Positions 46,873 to 59,380 of a stretch of 64,000 bases of DNA are shown piece by piece. A model generated the notes under the pieces. That model was given only the letters and a program-made list of their open reading frames with translations. It had not been told where the DNA came from and searched no databases. The stretch is from Lotus japonicus. Lineage: Eukaryota; Streptophyta; Magnoliopsida; Fabales; Fabaceae. How positions within the stretch are numbered: position 1 is the stretch's first letter; every line of letters starts with the position of its first letter. Location: contig NC_080044.1 of the NCBI RefSeq assembly GCF_012489685.1, positions 60,193,507-60,257,506 on the forward strand, written 5' to 3'. The position numbers were made by a program, and so were the translations under genes.

Positions 46873-47643
46873 ATGTCTTATTCAAGCGCTATGAAGTTTG
46901 ACATAGAGAAGTTTGATGGAAGAATCAACTTTGTCTTGTGGAAAGTACAAGTCAAGGATGTGCTGATACAATCAGGATTACACAAGGCGCTGAAAGGAAA
47001 CACTTCCAACATTGAGGCCGACAAGTAGGAGGAACTAGATTTGAGGGCTGCAAGTGCAATTCGTCTGTGTTTGCAAAAGAATGTTCTTGCAAATGTGCAG
47101 AATTTGTCATCAGCCAAGGAACTCTGGGAGAAGCTTGAAGGGTTATATCAGGCAAAGGGCATCTCAAATCGGTTGTTGCTAAAAGAGCAATTCCACAATC
47201 TACGCATGGATGAAGGTACGAAAATATCTGATCATCTGAGTACTTTGAATAATATTATCTCCGAGCTGGAATCTATTAAAGTAGAGATTGATGATGAAGA
47301 TAAAGCGTTAAGGCTCATTTTGTCCCTTCCATCTTCCTATGTTCATCTGAAACCTGTTTTGATGTATGGGAAGGAAAGTTTGAGTTTTGAAGAAGTTTCA
47401 ACTAAAATTATTTCGGAAGAAAGGAGAATGAAAAATGATGAAAGCACTTCATCAAGCTCAATATTGCTAACTGGAGGTGGGGCTAATGGGAAGAAGATCC
47501 TTGCAAAGAATCTGGCTTGCTAGAAGTGTGGAAAGTCTGGGCATGTGAAGAGAAATTGTCCAGGTGGAGCAGTATCTGAAAAAGACTCTGAGGTAAGTGC
47601 TAGCAATGTCTCCCTTGTTCTGGGAGATGATGGTGATCTCATA
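46873..47643 (+). pseudogene. Copia gag polyprotein (UBN2), broken
   Basis: From ATG 46873: MSYSSAMKFDIEKFDGRINF, then SAKELWEKLEGLYQ, LKEQFHNLRMDEG and ALRLILSLPSSY, the standard Copia gag core. A CCHC zinc knuckle follows as C-stop-KCGKSGHVKRNC. TAG stops at 47026-47028 and 47521-47523 interrupt it; the second replaces the residue after the first knuckle Cys. The frame otherwise stays open between them, which fits late decay. Confidence 0.88.
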
Positions 47644-47992
47644 TAGAAAATAAAGTTTGTCCTTATGGTATTTCCGCTATACCATGGAAAAGGACAAGTT
47701 ATTGCTAGCGGATCAGAAATAGCACACAGACATTGGTTGGCATTGATGCAAGGTGTGTGGTGAAAGGTGTCGATGGCTGAAGAACTTCCTGGAAGCCAAC
47801 ATGAGAGTTGCACCATAAAATTTCAGCAAGGTTTCGACATGTGAAAATTCTTGGAATGGTTTAGTTCCAAGTGAAGAAAATTTTTTGGATGGTTTATTTC
47901 CAAGTGAAGTGTACTCTTTTATGGTGGAGTATGATTGTCGGTATAGACAATGTAAGCGGAAGATGTGTAACTCTTACAATCAAGGTGGAGAT

Positions 47993-48400
47993 TGTTGGGG
48001 TTGATTGTCAAGTCCCACATTGCCAAGTTTCTAAAATAAAGAAGGAGGTTAAAATTTAGCTATTTGAGAAGTTCCACATCGCTTATTGTGGTGAAGCAAG
48101 GGGAAGACCAATGATATATATTGGACCTAGGTTCTTTGTTTTTAGATGCACAAGTCAGTAACACTTTAAGCTTATATCTGACTTAGTTTAATATTTGCTT
48201 TGTGAGAGTGTGGTTGTACTGGGGCATTGGGGTGAGAGTGAGAGAAGTCTATGTGTTGTAATAATTTTCACATAGTGATATTTCTCTGGCTGTCGATTTA
48301 GACAACGGTCGTGGTTTTTTCTCTGGTTTTAGAGTTTCTACATAATTTTATTGTGTTATAATTGTGTTTTATTTTTCTTCAGCTGTGTTGTTTCCCAACA
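47993..48400 (+). repeat. Copia 3' LTR
   Basis: Partner of the 5' LTR, starting TGTTGGGG and ending CCCAACA. Confidence 0.9.
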
Positions 48401-48405
48401 TTTTT

Positions 48406-50320
48406 TACCAAACAAAGACCAAACTCAGTGCCTTGAACACTTTGTTAGCATGCCAAGTCAGCTGAACTTGCTGACCTGCCCTTGTAAAAATTATTATATC
48501 TTCTAGCATGTTTGGATTAATCGTTCATGTCTTCTAAAATCAATTCTGCTACTACAAAACTATTAGCCAGAGTCAATTCTTCTTTATTAGGAGTAACTTC
48601 TCCTAGAGTAAGCTATGATTCTATACAAACATTGCTTAATTGAACCATTCAGAATGCTAATGCAACATAGACAAGAAAGCCATTAAAAGAAGAGAATTTT
48701 GGGAGAAGGTGGGGAGTGGCTACCACTCCGGAAAAACCAACCAACCAGTAACTATCTTTTATGTTCCAAGCACTTTATTTATGAGAACTACCTTTAGAAT
48801 TCCAAGCTCTTCTCTCCATACAACAAAAATGGCAGTCTCTCGGTTTCTTGTGCTTAATGGAATTCCTTTATGCTTTTCTTACCTCTCTTTGGATTACTTA
48901 GCCCCAGAAACTCCATTAAAAATTTAAAGAAAACGTTTGATTGTTAGCATCCAAATATGGCTTTCTTCTTCCTTTAATTTTCTCACTTATCCATGATGAC
49001 TACACTTGATAGTCTTCCAACCTCTATCCTGTTATCTCTTACCCTCTTTTTTAGCTCGAATGGACATAACAAGTTATATGATTCATCATGATAAGAGTTA
49101 GAGACATTTTAGATGGTAATCTCAAACATTTTATCTCAGCCAAAGTTTGGTTAGTCAAACTGACAACCCGAAATGGCAATACATCTCCAACATTTAGCAT
49201 TTCATATCTATAAATACATATTTGATCATTCCTAAACACAAGCATAACTCATTTGCTCTTTCAAGACTTAGAGTATCTTTCTCTCTCTTTAACTTTGAGT
49301 TGACTTGTCCTCTGGCGTGCCTTTTACAAATACATCTCTCGTTGTGGACGTACAAAGCACCACTGTGCTCTCAACCTAGCACCACCACACTTGAATTATA
49401 TGCATTATTTGCTCATTTTCGGGAAGAACATTTGGCGTTGTCCGTGAGGAAAAAAAATCAATTCTCATCGCAATGGTAAAGTTCAACCACGAGTAGTTTG
49501 CAATTGTAAGCAATATTCCAAAAACTTGCGAAGATTTTAACCTACAAGATTCTGCTCTCAACGATTCATGGTCAAAAGTTATGAGTCTCTATCAATATCA
49601 TCATCACCGTCGTGGATCATAACCACCAAGCTATGCTATGACAACATCAACACAACTGTTTTCGTTTTTTACAAGTAGAGGAACATGTCGAGATTTCGAA
49701 TTCTCGTATTTCACAAATTCTTCAATTCAAGATCCAAATCTTGAATAGGCGCAATATTCCATCAATAATGAATTTCAATGTAAAGAATCCAAAAGTCGTG
49801 TATGATACACATTATCAAAACATTATAACCTTGGTTTTGCCTTTAGTTTCAGCAAAGATCAGATGGTAGATCCTACTTCTCTAGAAACTTAGGGTTCCTG
49901 AAGAAGTGCTAATAATGTTTCTAGAAACTAAAGAGTAAACATAATGATATTAGATAACTTTCATTCATTTTCATCTAAAAAGTTAAAACAAAATTAACCT
50001 GCACTCGGAAAAACATTCATTACTTTTTGTGGCACAAGAGTCAAATCTGTTCACTTTTCATATTTTTTTTACAAGCATCCTCCACAGAAGACAATTTTGT
50101 TTGAGTAAGGAACAACCACATAATGATGGGTTTAAGTCTCCCAGCGTGAGTTTTTTTCCATCCACAAGACTCGAACCTTAGATTCTGCTAAGGTGAATCA
50201 AACATGTACCATTTTAACCAACCACACTTTAGTTCATTTTCATTAAATCATGTACCTGAATATTTTTTTTCAGAATTAAGACCCATGGTTTTTTTTTTTG
50301 TCAACAATGAATAACCCATG
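48406..50320. other. Intergenic DNA
   Basis: No gene recognised. Short ORFs around 48700-49500 lack domains. A diverged SINE lies at its right end. Confidence 0.45.
50080..50228 (-). mobile_element. Diverged tRNA-derived SINE
   Basis: The minus strand has a box A-like TGGTTGGTTAAAATGGTACA and, about 45 bases on, box B GGTTCGAGTCTTG, followed by GGGAGACTTAAACCC. Spacing and order fit a SINE head. No clear target duplication was seen. Confidence 0.45.
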
Positions 50321-50335
50321 ATGTTTTTCTTTAAA

Positions 50336-50426
50336 TGGGCCTTCCCTTGATTAAACAGGCCCAATTCATTAGTGTGCGAAGAAATAGGGTAATAGGGAAA
50401 TCCCGCTCCCAATAAATAGGGTTTTT
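50336..50426 (+). promoter_or_regulatory. DOMINO1-like promoter: two site II elements and TATA/AGGGTTT
   Basis: TGGGCC at 50336-50341 and GGCCCA at 50358-50363 are site II elements in opposite orientation. AATAAATAGGGTTTTTT at 50411-50427 combines a TATA-like box with a telo-box-like AGGGTTT, 45 bases before the ATG. This set is typical of plant translation and nucleolar genes. Confidence 0.6.
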
Positions 50427-50468
50427 TAGTTTCAAAAAGGGTTACAGTTAAAAACTCAGAACCTTTAC

Positions 50469-52134
50469 ATGGCGGAAACCGCTACACCGGAACCGGTAAC
50501 CGTCGAGCAAACCACCGGGCCAGCTGCCGCCGTAGACATGGTTGTAGAAAACGCCGTACTCGCCGGCGTCGATTCAGCAGCGAACGGCGAGTCCAACCTG
50601 AAGCGGCCCAGAGAGGATGAAGAAGAAGAGGGTGTTTCTAAGATGCCGAAGGTGGGTGAAGAAGAGAAGAAACCATCAGGTCCCGTGAAATTGGGTCCCA
50701 AAAGCTTCGACTCTTCCAGGGAGATGTTCGATTACTTCTACAATTTCCTTCATGTTTGGCCTCCTAATGTTAATCTCAACAAGGTAGTTCCACACTTCTG
50801 ATAGTTGTCCTTTGTAAATTGCACAACAGCTTTGATTTGAAAGGGTAGCTAATGTATGGATTGGATGGATTTTTGATTGAATCATAATCAGGCATGAAAC
50901 TAGAAAAAAAAAAGGGTAAGAAGGGTGGAAATTTAACACATATTAAGCAAAATAATAATGGCTAGTTGGAGAAGGTAGTATAGAATTTGAGTTGGACAAA
51001 TACAACATTTGAATACTCTTATATATGGAGTAAAAATAAACCATTAATTCATTCGTGATGCATTAAGTCATCCTAACCATCCATGAGTCCATGACCTATT
51101 TAATCCATGTAAGACCATTTTTAGGGGATAGGATGAATGAACATCCAACTTATTATGAAATCATATTTCAAAAACACCCTCATACACAGTCACGCTATCA
51201 CTGATCTGTAAGCAAGATGTTTGATGGATGGTGAGTTTAAGAGTTAAGGAATTATGGAGTGGAAAGGGAAGGGATATCCATTAACCATTCAATAGCTGTT
51301 TCAGTTGGACAGTTGGTCCTTCAACCAACCCGTTAACTAATATAGACCAAACCCATTTAATCTTTTATTATAATTGGATAGATGGACCTGATGGATGATG
51401 GATTAGTGTGTCTGATTGCCTCCCCTTGTATAGGTAAAAGAAGACGTCTGCAATCTTAGGTTAGCCTTTTTACATTTTTGCGACTATGCTTGTGTTGTTG
51501 TTGCAACTTTGGCACTTCATGTGTTTGGCAATGTCCTTTTCATGTGTTTTTTTTTTGTTTTTGTTTGGGGGGTTGTGAGATGGTTTTCAATGTCACCAAA
51601 ATGTGACATGACAATCCAAATTCGCTTGTGTATAAATGTCAGGATTAACATTTGAAATGCTTGCAATTCATGACTACCTTATGGATAGCTTGAGTTTTGA
51701 ATCAGTTCAATCTTAATATGTTGTCTTAGAAATGTATCTTGGTGATGCAGTAGCCAAGTCTGAATTTAATTCGTACTGAATTTACTCTGGGTTATTTTGT
51801 GTGGCAGTATGAACACATGGTGTTACTGGAATTGCTTAAGAATGGCCACACGGAGCCTGATGAAAAGATTGGCGGAGGAATTCTTGCTTTCCAAGTCCGC
51901 AAGCATCCTATGTGGAAAAGTAGGTGTTTCTTCCTCATCAGGGAGGATGAATCTATTGATGATTTTAGCTTCCGTAAATGTGTGGATCATATTCTTCCAT
52001 TGCCAGAAGAGATGCAATTGAAACCTGATGTTAACAGGGCATTAAAGCGTCACGGCAAAAAGGGTGGTGGTGGTGGTGGTGGAAGAGGAGGTGGACGTGG
52101 TCGTGGCCATGGGAGAAGGGGGAAGTCACATTGA
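50469..52134 (+). CDS. DOMINO1/EMB514-like nuclear protein (DUF3223, DCL family)
   Basis: Two exons, 50469-50783 and 51808-52134, join in frame (NLNK|YEHM) to 213 residues. The N-terminus is acidic with a KRPRED-type basic patch (about 45-50). The DUF3223/DCL domain spans about residues 71-175: GPVKLGPKSFDSSREMFDYF, then KIGGGILAFQVRKHPMWKSR, CFFLIREDESIDDFSFRKCV. The tail is a Gly/Arg-rich run (about 188-210), as in nucleolar RNA-associated proteins. It lacks a plastid transit peptide, so it fits nuclear DOMINO1/EMB514, needed for embryo development, rather than plastid DCL. Intron borders are canonical. Confidence 0.9.
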
Positions 52135-53004
52135 GCGCAACGGTTACTGCAGGTCTTAGTATTGTTTTAAGATTATAATGTTTTTGTACACCTGACCATA
52201 TTATTTCATGTTTTCTACTAGTAATTTATAATTCAGATTTTGGCTTTTTATCATATGCAGTTATATTTCTTCCCTGATCCTTTGCTGAATGGTGGCCTTC
52301 AGTACAATTTCAGTCGATAATAAGCCATTAGGGAATTTGGGTTTCTTGCACTGTCATTTCTATTATAAAATGACAGAGCACTAAATTTTGGAATAGTATA
52401 TTTTGTTCTAGGGTATGTGGAGTTTTCCATTGATTCAACGTTCTACCATCCATCACATACGTTTTAGCTTCTTGTGTAATGCAATGAATTCATTTCTTAT
52501 TTTCTGATCCTCTCTTTAAAAAAAAGCTCATTATGATTAAAGAAACCAATCTCTCGCTCAAGGAAAGGCCTTAAAAATGGAATGAATGATTTCATTCTTA
52601 ATAGTTATGATTAATTTAATTATATTTACTAGTGTTTTTTTACTCGTGTTTTGCACGGGGAAAACACGAGGAATATGTATGTCGTATTTTATACGTCTAT
52701 TAATAAGTTGATTATTAAAGATATATTAAACAACAGATGAAATAGAAGAGTCTGAAATGGTAAGCAAAGTGAATAAAAAGACTTCTCTTCTAAGCCTGAT
52801 CGAGATCAACAAGAACTCGTTTGACATTCGACATGAACATGAAGACAATAACACAAATAATAGATATAAGGAATTACCAACATATTAAACAACATGTGAA
52901 ATAAAAGAGTCTGAAATACTGAGCAAAGTGGTCAAAAAGTCTTAAATTGAAATCCTTGTTGCATATATTGAAATTTGTGCAATTGAATAACTAATAAAAA
53001 GGCC

Positions 53005-53850
53005 TCAGAAGATAAAACCCACATGAGAAAGGGACTGACCCTGACTCTTGTTTATAGTCATTGTGAAGCATAAAGTCACCGGGAATTGCCTTCGAGAGAA
53101 TTTGAAGGGAAGACCAGAGTCAGAAGGCGTTAAGGTTGTCTTTGGAATGCACTCTATTTTACCCAGCCTGATTCCTGATAAAACAGTTGCAACTATTATA
53201 TATTGAGTAAGATGAGTAACTCTTAAACGAGTTCTATTACACAAACCAGCCGCTTGGCCTATGTTTCAAAGAAGCATGATCGGAACTCCAACTTTCAATA
53301 TCAGTCTGTGGCTTGGAATTCCCGAGCACTGAACGCCGTTTAAAAACTCAGAATCTTCATCCGATCTACATGGGATATCATAGTTCAAGTACTCTCTCTC
53401 GACACCAAAAAGCTTTGACAGCATGTAGTTGTTGACTTGCTCGACACTCTCGATTCTCGAAGGTCGGGGCGAGAATTGCTCTTTCTTGGAAGTATGAATC
53501 ATTTTCCAAGTTCGCGACTAAGTCTGGATAAGCAAAAGAAGATCAGGACCTTGTTCAATCAACAAATCTGACGGAATCTCAATTGTGGTTTCAGCCTCGT
53601 CGATGATGTTAATTGTTCCGTCGCCCACCTTAAGAATCCATTATGCAAACTCTCTTATTTCTGCAGCAGACGTTGAGGATGAGGCACTCTGTAATCTCAT
53701 GTTTACTATCAGTTTCATTACCTTGCAATATTTTCATAAGTAAGATGAATTGATGGTCGACCCCACAATATCAACCCAGCTTCCTTTTGAAATAACCGGA
53801 AGAATTTGTCTGAAGTCTCCTCCCAATACCACAACCTTACCCCCGAAAAT
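53005..53850 (-). pseudogene. Helitron Pif1-like helicase, C-terminal remnants
   Basis: Minus-strand pieces in order: about 53740-53850 ([20 protein letters not shown], the Walker B region), about 53500-53640 (WILKVGDGTINIIDEAE), 53266-53502 (SVEQVNNYMLSKLFGVEREY, then GVQCSGIPSHRLILKVGVPI) and 53005-53244 (CNRTRLRVTHL, TLTPSDSGLPFKFSRRQFPV, MTINKSQGQSLSHVGF). All belong to the helicase half of plant Helitron RepHel proteins. Stops and frameshifts separate them. The Rep nuclease and Walker A are not found. Confidence 0.85.
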
Positions 53851-54379
53851 AAATTAGTATTGATTCTTTTTTTAATCAGAGCATTGAATTCCTATTTGAG
53901 TCTCTATTGGCTTAATAGGGGATCTAATAAAATATATTGAAATTTTAAATAAATTTACAATCAATAATTATCATATATATGTCCAAATATTTATTTTTTG
54001 TGCTGATTGCGAAAATTAATGGTTTATTTATACAAAATAGAGATTGCAAACGGAGGTCAATACACACATTAAACGACCTAAAATATATTCGGTTAAGGGT
54101 CCATAACTTTTTTATTTTAAAAATAATTAAAGATTGATATTAAAATTGAATTAGATAACTACCCAGATGAAGTAATCTAAATTCTAAAAAACTCTTTTAT
54201 CGTCTGACATTTTGTTTTTGGTATGCCCCTTTAGAAGTTATTGAAATATGGAAGCTATATGAGATCAAATTACTGAATTTAAAAAATAAGAAACAAACTT
54301 GCTGACTTATAAGATAAAGTATAGAACAAAAAAGATAATTTTGACAAATTATATATATTAGATAGATTCAAAAAGGGGC

Positions 54380-55132
54380 TTGTGGCAGCGGCTGGGTGCT
54401 GTGAATTGGCCTGATTTCCGCTGCAATAACATTGTGGGTTGGGTGAAGTCTCTTGCACGCGGTGCTCATAGCGTTAGATTCCTCGTTGGTTTATGGGCGT
54501 CCTGGAAGTGGCGCTGCAACTGGTTGTTGGACGCGCATCCTTGGACCTTCGACGTGGCTTGGAGACGGTTGACGCACGATCACGACGAGTGGGTTCGTAG
54601 CAATCAGGTCGTGGACTTGCTACTGTGTAATGCATGGTTTCCTCCTCCAGTAGACATGGTTAAATGCAATTCTGATGGTAGTTTTTGTGAAATGAACCAG
54701 CGGATTGGGGGTGGTGGGATTATCAGAGATCATCTTGGTCGTTGGGTGGCTAGCTGTTATTCAGGGAATTCGGGGAACAATGTGTTCCAAGCAGAAGCTG
54801 TGGCGCTGCGTGATGTTCTCCAATTGGCCTGAGATAGAGGGTTCAGGAGGGTGATTTGTGATGTTGACTGTGCTGCTCTTGTATCAGTGTTATCAGATGC
54901 AGCTACGTCTCAAAGGCATTCTGAATTCGTTGTGTTGCTTTCCATTCGTCATCTGTTGGTGAAGGACTGGAATGTGAAGATTAACTGTGTTCATCGTGAT
55001 AGCGATTCGGTAGCGGACTTCCTTGCAAGGAGAGGGGCAGCAGCGCATGCTTCTGGGCTTTGGAGCATTGCTTCGCCGGATCCGGATGTGGAATACCTTC
55101 TCCTGAAGGACTCGTTGTCTGTTCCTTAGTTT
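54380..55132 (+). pseudogene. LINE RNase H fragment nested in the Helitron
   Basis: About 250 residues in one frame, broken by a single TGA at 54830-54832. The RNase H acidic residues are all present: VKCNSDGSF, FQAEAVAL, ICDVDCA and SDSVADFLARRG. A short A-run follows at about 55165. The GC content is higher than in the surrounding Helitron, which supports a later insertion of a 5'-truncated LINE; I could not settle its target duplication. Confidence 0.75.
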
Positions 55133-55489
55133 GTTTTCTTTGTTTTTGGCAATTTTCCGATGTATAAAAAAAAGACTTGACATCAGAAATGTAACCAAAA
55201 TCTAATTAGAACATATAACCATTTGAATAAAAACTAATCCCTTTTTCTTGAAAAAAAAGATATAGGCATACAAATCTAACGTGATCAATCTAATTGAAAG
55301 AACTTAACAGATTGACACATGAAATTTGCTATCTAATAAAAACAATGACAACAACATAAGGAAACAAAACAGAAAACAAACATTTTGATTTGTATATCTC
55401 ATACAACAGGCTCAATTATGTGTAATTTGAATTAGTGAACCCACTTTAGAGACATCATCAGTTTTGAAACTTAGTGCAAGATTGAATTT

Positions 55490-55960
55490 TCGGATTTTTA
55501 TTTAATTAAGGATTTTATGAGTTTTTATTGTGATTTTGTAGTTTTTATTAATTAATTTTTATGGTATTTATATTTAATCTAGGTAAATCTTAGATAATTA
55601 TGACAAATCTTTTAAAATTTAAAAATTTTATGAAAAAAATTCTCAGATTTAAAATTACCTTTAAAAAATCGGCTTCAAGATTTGTTATGGAAAAAATTTT
55701 AGGTGAAGAAATTTTTTATTTTTAGAGTATTAATTAAATTTTATGGTATTTTTATTGAATTTTCGGATTTTTAATTAATTCAGAATTTTTTGAGTTTTTA
55801 TTGTGATTTGGTAGATTTTGATAGTTTTTTATTAATTAATGTTTATGGTCTTTTTTTGTTTTTTATTTAATCTACGTAAATCTTTTAAAATTTTAATATT
55901 TTATGAAAAAGTTTCTCAGATTTAAACATCAAAAGCTATCTAACAAATTGACACGTGAAA
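55490..55960. repeat. Diverged tandem repeat inside the Helitron, period about 270
   Basis: The block ATTTTCGGATTTTTATTTAA to TCTAGGTAAATC (about 55490-55590) recurs at about 55758-55880 (ATTTTCGGATTTTTAATTAA). Very AT-rich, non-coding. Confidence 0.6.
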
Positions 55961-56505
55961 TTATTTTTATGAGAATTAATCTGGTGCTGCAACGTCACTA
56001 AATGAGCCTGATAGAAGTTCTTCTTATAATATATATTGATTTTTCTTACTAACTAATGTCTATCTTCATATAACTCAAAGTTCATATGAGATGATTAGTT
56101 GTAAGATAATAAATTTCAATAATAATAGTAAGGGATGAGGAAAGTCCATGTGATGGTGTATTTCTTCTCTTCTTAACATTATCTATTTTTTTTTTTGGTA
56201 GTTAACAATGATAAAACGGAGTGAAAACATCTGATTATTGGGCATAACGTCAATGGCGTGTTGAGGAGACCGACAAAGGTCCATTGTATGCATGATCGGC
56301 TACTAATGCAAGCGATTTGTGTTATGTCAGCATGGCACCATGAGGCAAATCACCCCGAGAGAGTTGTCAGCCAACCAAACTTTTACTCTACACAAGAGAG
56401 TTTGAACCTTCCAACTATGCGAGGTAAGAGTTAAACCCGAAATTGATGATTAGTTGTACCAATTCAATTTGGCATTCTTAACATTTATTTAACTTACCTT
56501 ATTAA

Positions 56506-57135
56506 GACCATGTACAATGATTTTCAACACTCAACACCACTTTTTCTCTTCTCAACACCCCACATCATCTTTTCTCTCTAATTCAACACTCATTCAACGT
56601 TTACTCACTCCAATAGTTTTTCATTCAACACCCAACCCCACCACTTACCCTACCCCACCACTTTTTTATTATCGATTTAAATTAAATTAAAACAATAAAC
56701 ATTTAACAATTTTTTTTAATTATAGAAAATAATATATTTTATTTTCTTAACTTAAAATGCAAGACAAAGGCTAATAGAAAGATAATGAGATGGTGAGAAA
56801 GATAATAAGATGGTGAAAAGCTTGGATTTTTTTTTGTGTCTAAATCTAACAAACCAAGTCTCTATTTATAAAGGGAAAAAATCATGAATTTTGGTATAAA
56901 AAAATTTTCCGGAAATTGTTTTTTTCAATGAAATAATTGAGTTCAAAAGATTAAGAAGATAAAAATCCAGTGACCCAATCAGGAATCGCCACGTGGCCTG
57001 GCGACCCCACTCTCAACATGTTGAATAAACTCAACACCTTTCTCCTCTTTCCTCAAACTCAACACACCCCTAAACACCACTACACTACCCACTCAACACT
57101 AATCACTAAACTCAGCACACCCATTGGAAATGGTC
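56506..57135 (-). mobile_element. PIF/Harbinger-type MITE, copy 2
   Basis: Ends GACCATGTACAATGATTT and, reverse-complemented, GACCATTTCCAATGG, with TAA on both sides (56503-56505 and 57136-57138). The interior matches copy 1 (14515-15337) in opposite orientation, including a GCCACGTGGC G-box near 56989 and, on minus, TTTATAAATAGAGACTTGG near 56855-56875. Confidence 0.85.
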
Positions 57136-57138
57136 TAA

Positions 57139-58480
57139 CATATCATTTCGTTATTGGCACATACCTAAAATTTATAATTTACCTAATATGGAAATGGAAC
57201 CCTTAAAAAGATGTTCAAATTTCCACCCTTTAATTTGACATGTTGTAGCGAGTGACATAATTTTTGAAGAAAAAAAAAATAACGATTTTGATTTCTCTTA
57301 TTTCAAGGAGTTCAGGATGGATTCACATGATTGGATCAAATACCATTTTATTCATCTACAAAGTACGTTATACAATTGTGTCCCTTGTCTTGATTTTAGA
57401 AAAGGTGCTTGTCGGCGACGAGATATGTCCACAATATTGAATTCGTCTCTGCAAGGTCGGTTTATTTCAGGCAGTCATAGAGTCATCGGTAAATGGAAGA
57501 GTTACCAACAATCATGTCGTCGCTAAGGGTATTTTTTGAAAAAAAAAAGAAGTCGGACGACTTAAATCGTGAATAGTTGGCATGAAGCATAAATGATGAC
57601 AACGCCTGATTAAAAAAATTACCATTGGTTTTTACTGTCAAATGAATCCATCACAAAATTTATCGATAACTCGGGCAACAGATGCATTAATTGCTTCATC
57701 TATTTACCGATGGTTTTAGCGACGACTTAAATCGTTGGTTAGCAACGTAACGGTTTAAACTGTTGGCCCCGTTAACTTTACTCACACCTCTCCTCTCTTC
57801 TCTCTTGGTTAATTCTTTTCATTGTTTATAGTTTTTATTTAACAGTTAGTTATTTATTTATTTATTATTTTTTGAATTTGTTTTTTAAATTTTGTCGTAT
57901 TGACAACTTTTGTGAGGCATGCCTACATAGTTTGGGACATCATTTAGGTTAGTTAAGTTTTGTTTATATTTACCTATGTTTAGTAGTTTAATAATTATTA
58001 TATGAAATTAATCTGTTTAATAATTTTGGTAGTATTTTAGAATATTTTAATGTTTGCCTTGTTCATATAATAATTAATGGTTAGACCAAAATACCCTTTT
58101 TATTAGGGATGATATGTCTCATCGGTTGTAAAATCTTTAATTTTAATTCATTACGCTCTTCATGACAATGTTTTAGACCCCATTCGATTTCTTTTTTGTT
58201 ACAAGACCTCATTTGATTAAGATCCATATGAATGTACGTGCTTCTGAAAAATCATGAAATAATTATAATTTACTAATAGGTACTTATAAAACGGTGAAAT
58301 TAGTAGGATGCTTGGTAATTACGATCTACTCCATAATTTTCATTGTTTTCATTGTTTGGTAATTACGTAATTAATAGATACAGTTATTTTGTGGTATTTA
58401 GGAACACACGAATTCATATGAGACTTAGATGAATGAGATCTTTTATACTATCATGAAGACTTAGATTAATAATGTAAGGA
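57139..58480. other. Intergenic DNA
   Basis: No gene recognised. CGACTTAAATCGT-type motifs near 57557 and 57723 recall subterminal motifs of CACTA elements, but no ends were found. Confidence 0.4.
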
Positions 58481-58638
58481 ATTAATTTTTTTTTTTCTAC
58501 GGATAGAGCACTCTCATCCCTAGTGTTCCGGTATCAACCACAGACTAGAGGCTAACCAGTTTGAGAGCAAGCGAAGTAAACAAAGTAAACGAAAATGCGT
58601 GAAAATGATAGCATCTCTGCCGCTTGGGCGGTCCTCTT

Positions 58639-58648
58639 CTATTTATAA
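58639..58648 (-). promoter_or_regulatory. TATA-box in probable LTR of the Tat element
   Basis: TTATAAATAG on minus is followed by a GC-richer stretch (AGGACCGCCCAAGCGGCAGA), like an LTR promoter and R region. It is on the strand of the gypsy integrase and downstream of it, where the 3' LTR should lie. LTR borders were not located. Confidence 0.4.
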
Positions 58649-59380
58649 CTTGGGTTTTGGTCCGGCTGGACCATGGGTTGCCCGGCCCATTTATTACATG
58701 ATAGTGATAAGCCCAAAATAAATGACCCGGTTCGCCTATATCAGTCCACAGGCCCACAAGACACTGATGTTTTAGAACTAAAACGATAGTGTCTTAATTA
58801 GACCCACAACGTCTGGTTCGCCCATATACAATGTGAATAAATTCATGAACGCACAGGCTTCCAACAAAATAAGGCTAACCATAATGTAAACAATGTTTAG
58901 CTAATCATTACAAAGTTAAATCGGTCTGTGTGGCGTGTGAAGTCTAAATGACACTTCACCCATCACTTCAATCACTATGCACAAATCAAATCTCTTTCCG
59001 GATTTTGTACCTGCTGCAATCATCACAAATATAACACAGATATCTTGAAACTTGTAATGCATAAGGCCTACCTAAGCTATGCTACTCACATTAATTAAGA
59101 AATGCATTTAAAATCCACTCATGGAATAGCCCTTCTCTGAAAAGACTCGACTCCCTCGAAACGACACATTCACCTGCCAACTGACGTCACTCTTCATTCA
59201 ATCGCTACCTTTTTGCCAAACGTCGTCTCTTAATGGCGCGCTGATTCACCGCCTTAATGAGTTTGAATGTGTGGCTTGAATGAACGCGTGGATTCACACA
59301 AACCACGCGTTTGCTCACCATTTACCTCAAGTGCCTTTAACCATACATTTCTAACTCATCTCTTCACCTTCCGCCGTTTC

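Larger units (their letters stand above)
46335..48400 (+). mobile_element. Copia LTR retrotransposon, gag-only
   Basis: Near-identical LTRs at 46335-46737 and 47993-48400 end in TTTCCCAACA; the right one starts TGTTGGGG, while the left has A for the first T. TTTTT flanks both sides. A tRNA-iMet-type primer site TGGTATCAAGAGC starts at 46739 and a polypurine tract AAGGTGGAGA precedes the right LTR. Between them lies only a gag-like frame and about 450 non-coding bases; protease, integrase and reverse transcriptase are absent, so it would need a helper. Confidence 0.92.
52629..56039 (-). mobile_element. Helitron with helicase remnants, 3.4 kb
   Basis: On minus the 5' end is TCAATATATATTATAAGAAG (TC at 56039-56038). 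The 3' end has a short hairpin CGTGCAAAACACG and finishes in ACACTAG at 52629, with host A before and T after. The 5' end resembles the Helitron at 23.6-27.2 kb (TATA..AGAAGAACT). The interior carries Pif1-type helicase pieces and a nested LINE fragment. Frames are broken, so it is dead. Confidence 0.8.

Noticed and set aside
48709..49479. Several short ORFs between the Copia element and the DOMINO1-like gene
   Set aside because: They overlap at random in different frames and show no protein-like motifs.
56340..56450. A SINE-like GGTTCAAACTC box B motif
   Set aside because: No box A at the right distance and no flanking duplication.
57317..57526. A 69-residue plus-strand frame
   Set aside because: No domain, no codon bias and an AT-rich surrounding; probably chance.
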